From assembly GCA_032821775.1 (NCBI GenBank), contig JAVLRN010000003.1:930001-994000 (forward strand): a stretch of 64,000 bases of DNA. The letters are read 5' to 3'. A program made the position numbers and the translations under genes. This DNA is from Sanguinoderma infundibulare. Lineage: Eukaryota > Basidiomycota > Agaricomycetes > Polyporales > Polyporaceae. Below are positions 60,995 to 64,000 of this stretch, piece after piece; position 1 is the stretch's first letter; each line of letters starts with the position of its first letter. The notes under the pieces are model-generated. The model searched no databases, had not been told where the DNA came from, and saw only the letters and a list, made by a program, of their open reading frames with translations.

Positions 60995-62240
60995 CTAGTC
61001 GATGCCCTTCGAAGAACGCATGGAAATGAGCACGCCTTCATACACAGCCCAACCAATGGCCGAGCTGAATATCTTGCGAGACATTCGAAGTGTTGATCCG
61101 TCGAAAAAGCCAGCTACACCGCGTTGCTGGAACCGAGTAGTCAGAGGTACACTCCGCGTAGTAAACTGAGAAGACAGAGAACACACCTGCCAGATCGCGC
61201 GGATAGTGCTCCATATACGGTGATACTTGGCCTCGGACCGGACTTGCATCTTCGTTTTCAAAACATCAAAGGGCTGCGTCGCAAGGGTAGCGAGGGCACC
61301 AGCAGACGCGGCCGAAAACGAGTTCACACCGGCCGAGAGCGAGAACGGTATTCCTGCAACCGCGTGGTTTGGAGCAGAAGACATAGCGGACGCTATACGG
61401 TAGGCAAGGCCGTCAGTTGATATCAATACCGCAGGGTAAGAGCACCCACATAAAGTGCCCTTGATATGCTCATAAAAGACAACGAATATGCCGGCATATG
61501 GGGCATCCCGCACGGAAGAGGCTATAGCTCCGCGGAAAATCTCGGATGGGCCGGAACGTATGAGGCCGAAGAAGGCCTCAGACAAGGACCCGTAGGAGTA
61601 ATATGAGCTCTGGGACGATATGAGCTCCCCGAGCGGAGGTGCCAGTGGGCTTGTTTACTTACCTCATACCGCGCCTTGAGTACGGAGAACGGGTTCAAGG
61701 CCAGACCGACGGTGACTCGAGTCAGGGCACCGGCGAGAAGATTGCCGTGAGCGGTGAGCTTCGGGAGAGTAGAGGTCGAGTAGGACGAGGATGGGGCGCG
61801 TAGGGGAGCAAAGTAGGGGGACGTGGCAAGGAACGCACGGAAGTGGGTCAAGCCTGTGAAGTAGAGCGCAACACCAGGGACGTTGCGTAGGAGCGACGCT
61901 GCGGTCCCGCGCCAAAGACCAAGGACGCCATCAGACTGGACAATGGTGCGGGCGGTTCGGAATACAAAGGTGGATTGGGGTGAGAGGGGATTGTGCTTGT
62001 GCTTGCTGAGGTGGTCCGGCTGCTGTATGCGGGTCTTGAGGAGATCAACTACAGAACAGAACGTTGCGGGCGTCATTACTTGAGCAAGGAATTGGCTATG
62101 AAGAGACTGACATGGCTGAAGTACTATCGTGGACGCGAACCCAGATAGGGCACCTGCGCGGAGCAGAGATGAGAGTCGAACGAAGGCATTATCCGTGCTT
62201 TGGGCGTACCTGAGAGAAGGTGCTGGCTGACATTGCTCAT
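60995..62240 (-). CDS. HEM25: Mitochondrial glycine carrier (SLC25A38/Hem25-like)
   Basis: Inner-membrane carrier that imports glycine for heme synthesis. ATG 62240 (MSNVSQHLLS) joins GALSGFASTIVLQPF and DLLKTRIQQ only if an intron runs from GTACGC (about 62,208) to CGCGCAG (about 62,157). This reproduces the family's H-L-x-S-G-A-x-S-G start. Signature P-x-D/P-x-x-x-x-K/R elements: QPFDLLKTRIQQ, NPFSVLKARYE and QPFDVLKTKMQ. Other conserved parts: LWRGTAASLLRNVPGVALYF, GLIRSGPSEIFRGAIASSVR, DAPYAGIFVVFYE and GFFDGSTLRMSRKIFSSAIG. The stop is at 60995. About 330 aa in 6 exons. Assignment to the glycine transporter rather than another carrier relies on the overall pattern. Confidence 0.85.
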
Positions 62241-62677
62241 AAATTCGACGCTGACCGGTACTGACCTTTCAGCCCTCTTCAGAACACCGTTCTCCGTCCG
62301 CACCCGCAGCCAAGCTGAGCAAACGGTCAAGCAGAGTCCGTGGAGAGACGACAAGGTTGCCGATCCCAGCCGCCAGCATTAATTCGTCAGTCGTCGACTG
62401 GCGGGAACAGCGGCCCGGGCACATTCTGCAGGTGAGAGCGCAGAGCAAGCGCAAAGGGTTCTTTCATATCCGCCACGACGACCGCCGTCGACCGTCTCGT
62501 CCGCCTCTCATCCTCTACCACCCCTTCACGTTTAGAACGCTCTACAATGCGGCCGTACGGCAGCTGCGAAGCGGTGAAAGGTCAAGGTTGCTCACACAAG
62601 CAAGGTTCCCATGCGCCTCAACATATAATATGACGCTAACAACGCCGCTGCAAGTCCTACCAGTCCACTAGGGAACT
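62241..62677. other. Intergenic, HEM25 / HET-gene divergent promoters
   Basis: About 440 bp; frames in it overlap the HEM25 leader. No gene or repeat supported. Confidence 0.5.
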
Positions 62678-64000
62678 ATGACCTGCTTTCCTCCTCTGTG
62701 TCGCCCTATCAGTCGCTATGTTCGAGGTCTGTTCATGCGGGCGAAGCGCCACCACAATGCTCCCGAGTGTCCCCCATCGACATCCAAGGCAGATTCGTCA
62801 ATGACGGAGCTACCCCCTGGTGCCTTCGCGACTGAGAAGGAACCGCCTAGCGCTGTTGATGTACATATGTATGTCGTTGATCATGTACAGAGCTCTGTAA
62901 CTCATCATAATCCAGTCCACCCCAGTCGCTCGTTTGCCAATTCTGTTGGGACTCTGGCCTTTTCGTAACAGGTCCTTTCCAAGTGGCTTGGGACGGCCAG
63001 ACCTCGTACTCTGCATACACATATACAACTTCATGGTCCCAAATACAGTCCTCGACCAACGATGGCTGCCAGTGGTGCAAACTACTTCTCTCCACGAGGA
63101 CTGAAGTCATGTCTCAAGAGACCGTTCGCATCACCGTCGGCTTCCGTTCCAGTTCTGGTAGCGGTAGCCACGCCGTGACTCCCAAAGGTGTCCATTTGTT
63201 ACGGCTCGTTGTCGACGATACACCACATTTCGTGTATTATGTTTATACCGACCCTGGTAGGTCAATTTTCTCAACATTCTGTCTCCAACACACGCGCTTA
63301 CATTGGTTCAGACGACCCGGCTGCCGCCATCCTTGTCGCCCGACCAAGGCAGCTGCAGCTCAACTCGCCGTCCACACGCTCCAAGGCTTCCGACTGCATC
63401 ACCAGCTGTATCCGCAGCCACACTCGTTGTCCGCCCCCACACAACGCCACCCTCCCCACCAGAGTTATCGACTGTTCAGATCCCACGAAGCCCAAGCTCC
63501 ACCCAGGTTATGGTGAACAAGCTCCATACGTAGCTCTCAGCTATATCTCCGGAGAAGACCAGCCATACCGCACGACCACCGAGAACCTCAGCACATACCT
63601 TGAAAGGATTGATCTGACTATTCTCCCGCAGACAATCAAAGATGCGATCGAGGCCGTGCACAACTTCGGCGTCCGCTATCTTTGGGTCAACGCCCTCTGT
63701 GTCCTGCGAGACTCAGAAGAGGACATCGCCCGCGAGCTTTCACAGATGCACACCATCTTCCGCAGCGCCTACTTCACGATCATCGCCGCCAGCGCAAGCA
63801 ACGCCACCCAGGGCTTCCTCCAGGACCGGCCGCCATCCTCCCCTCCAGATATCTCCCTGCCCTTCCGATGTCCAGACGGCCAAGTTGGGATCATGTCCCT
63901 CTCGCCCGTGTGGCGCCAGTATGACGGCTCTGCTGAGCCGGTGCACCAGGACGCGTGGTGTCTCCAGGAACGCCTCCTCTCGTCCCGCGCGTTCGTGTAT
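62678..64000 (+). CDS. HET-domain protein (3' part beyond window)
   Basis: Heterokaryon-incompatibility-domain protein; HET proteins trigger programmed cell death on allorecognition in filamentous fungi, though most basidiomycete members are untested. The likely start is ATG 62678 or the later ATG 62801 (MTELPPGAFATEKEPP). An intron near 62,862-62,970 leads to FQVAWDGQTSYSAYTYTTSW and GCQWCKLLLSTRT, a C-x-x-C-like N-terminal module common in these proteins. After a second intron (63,257-63,310) the HET core starts: YVALSYISGEDQPY, then LPQTIKDAIEAVHNFGVRYL, WVNALCVLRDSEEDIAREL and AYFTIIAASASNATQGFL. The family usually has C-W-G after YVALSY and W-V-D-A; here ISG and WVNA. The frame is open to the window end, so the C-terminus is missing. 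Confidence 0.82.

Noticed and set aside
62124..62354. Unspliced minus-strand ORF at the HEM25 start
   Set aside because: It reads out of the carrier frame; splicing at GTACGC gives the conserved HEM25 N-terminus instead.

Overview
The window is nuclear DNA of a filamentous basidiomycete, most likely an Agaricomycete of the polypore type. Genes are dense, on both strands, and cut by many 45-70 base introns with GTRNGT donors. Several families are typical of that group: the DUF6534 membrane proteins, the agaricomycete EF-hand family, DUF4336, an F-box/LRR-like protein and a HET-domain protein. I see no prokaryotic operons, rRNA, tRNA, CRISPR array or intact transposon.

Layout. 1-10.4 kb: 3' part of a Yta7/ATAD2 chromatin AAA ATPase (+), an NmrA-like reductase (-), the TFIIIC triple-barrel subunit (-) divergent from ATP synthase OSCP (+), a 55-residue spliced ORF (-) and the Rai1/DXO nuclease (-). 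10.6-22.9 kb: an F-box protein (+), a small secreted protein (-), the Mpe1/RBBP6 polyadenylation factor (+), and several orphan or weak ORFs including a heptapeptide-repeat protein. 22.9-34 kb: a Pmt4-type O-mannosyltransferase (-), a SUR7/PalI-like membrane protein (+), Tti2 (-) and an sn1-type diacylglycerol lipase (-). 34.4-46 kb: RNA polymerase III largest subunit (-), proteasome alpha-1 (+), a nucleolin/Nsr1 homologue (-) and Rab escort protein Mrs6 (+). 46.7-64 kb: a DUF6534 membrane protein (-), Spt4 (-), Big1 (+), a decayed EF-hand family gene (+), a DUF4336 protein (+), a zinc-finger-array/RING protein (+), the mitochondrial glycine carrier Hem25 (-), and the start of a HET-domain gene (+) that runs off the window.

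Most genes are single-copy housekeeping genes of eukaryotic RNA and protein metabolism. Many lie in divergent pairs with 150-280 base shared promoters (TFIIIC6/ATP5, RAI1/F-box, RPC1/SCL1, NSR1/MRS6, SPT4/BIG1). They do not form one pathway. Several act in transcription or RNA processing (Yta7, TFIIIC6, Rai1, Mpe1, Rpc1, Nsr1, Spt4), but clustering by function looks incidental. Accessory material lies at 12.6-22.2 kb and 46-64 kb.

No clearly new multi-gene system is visible. The observations most worth checking are gene-level: reading-frame breaks in the PMT4-like gene, nonsense lesions in the EF-hand gene, 11 and 21 nt microexons in conserved genes, a DNA-level 21-bp repeat coding a cysteine heptapeptide, and a C2H2-array plus RING fusion.
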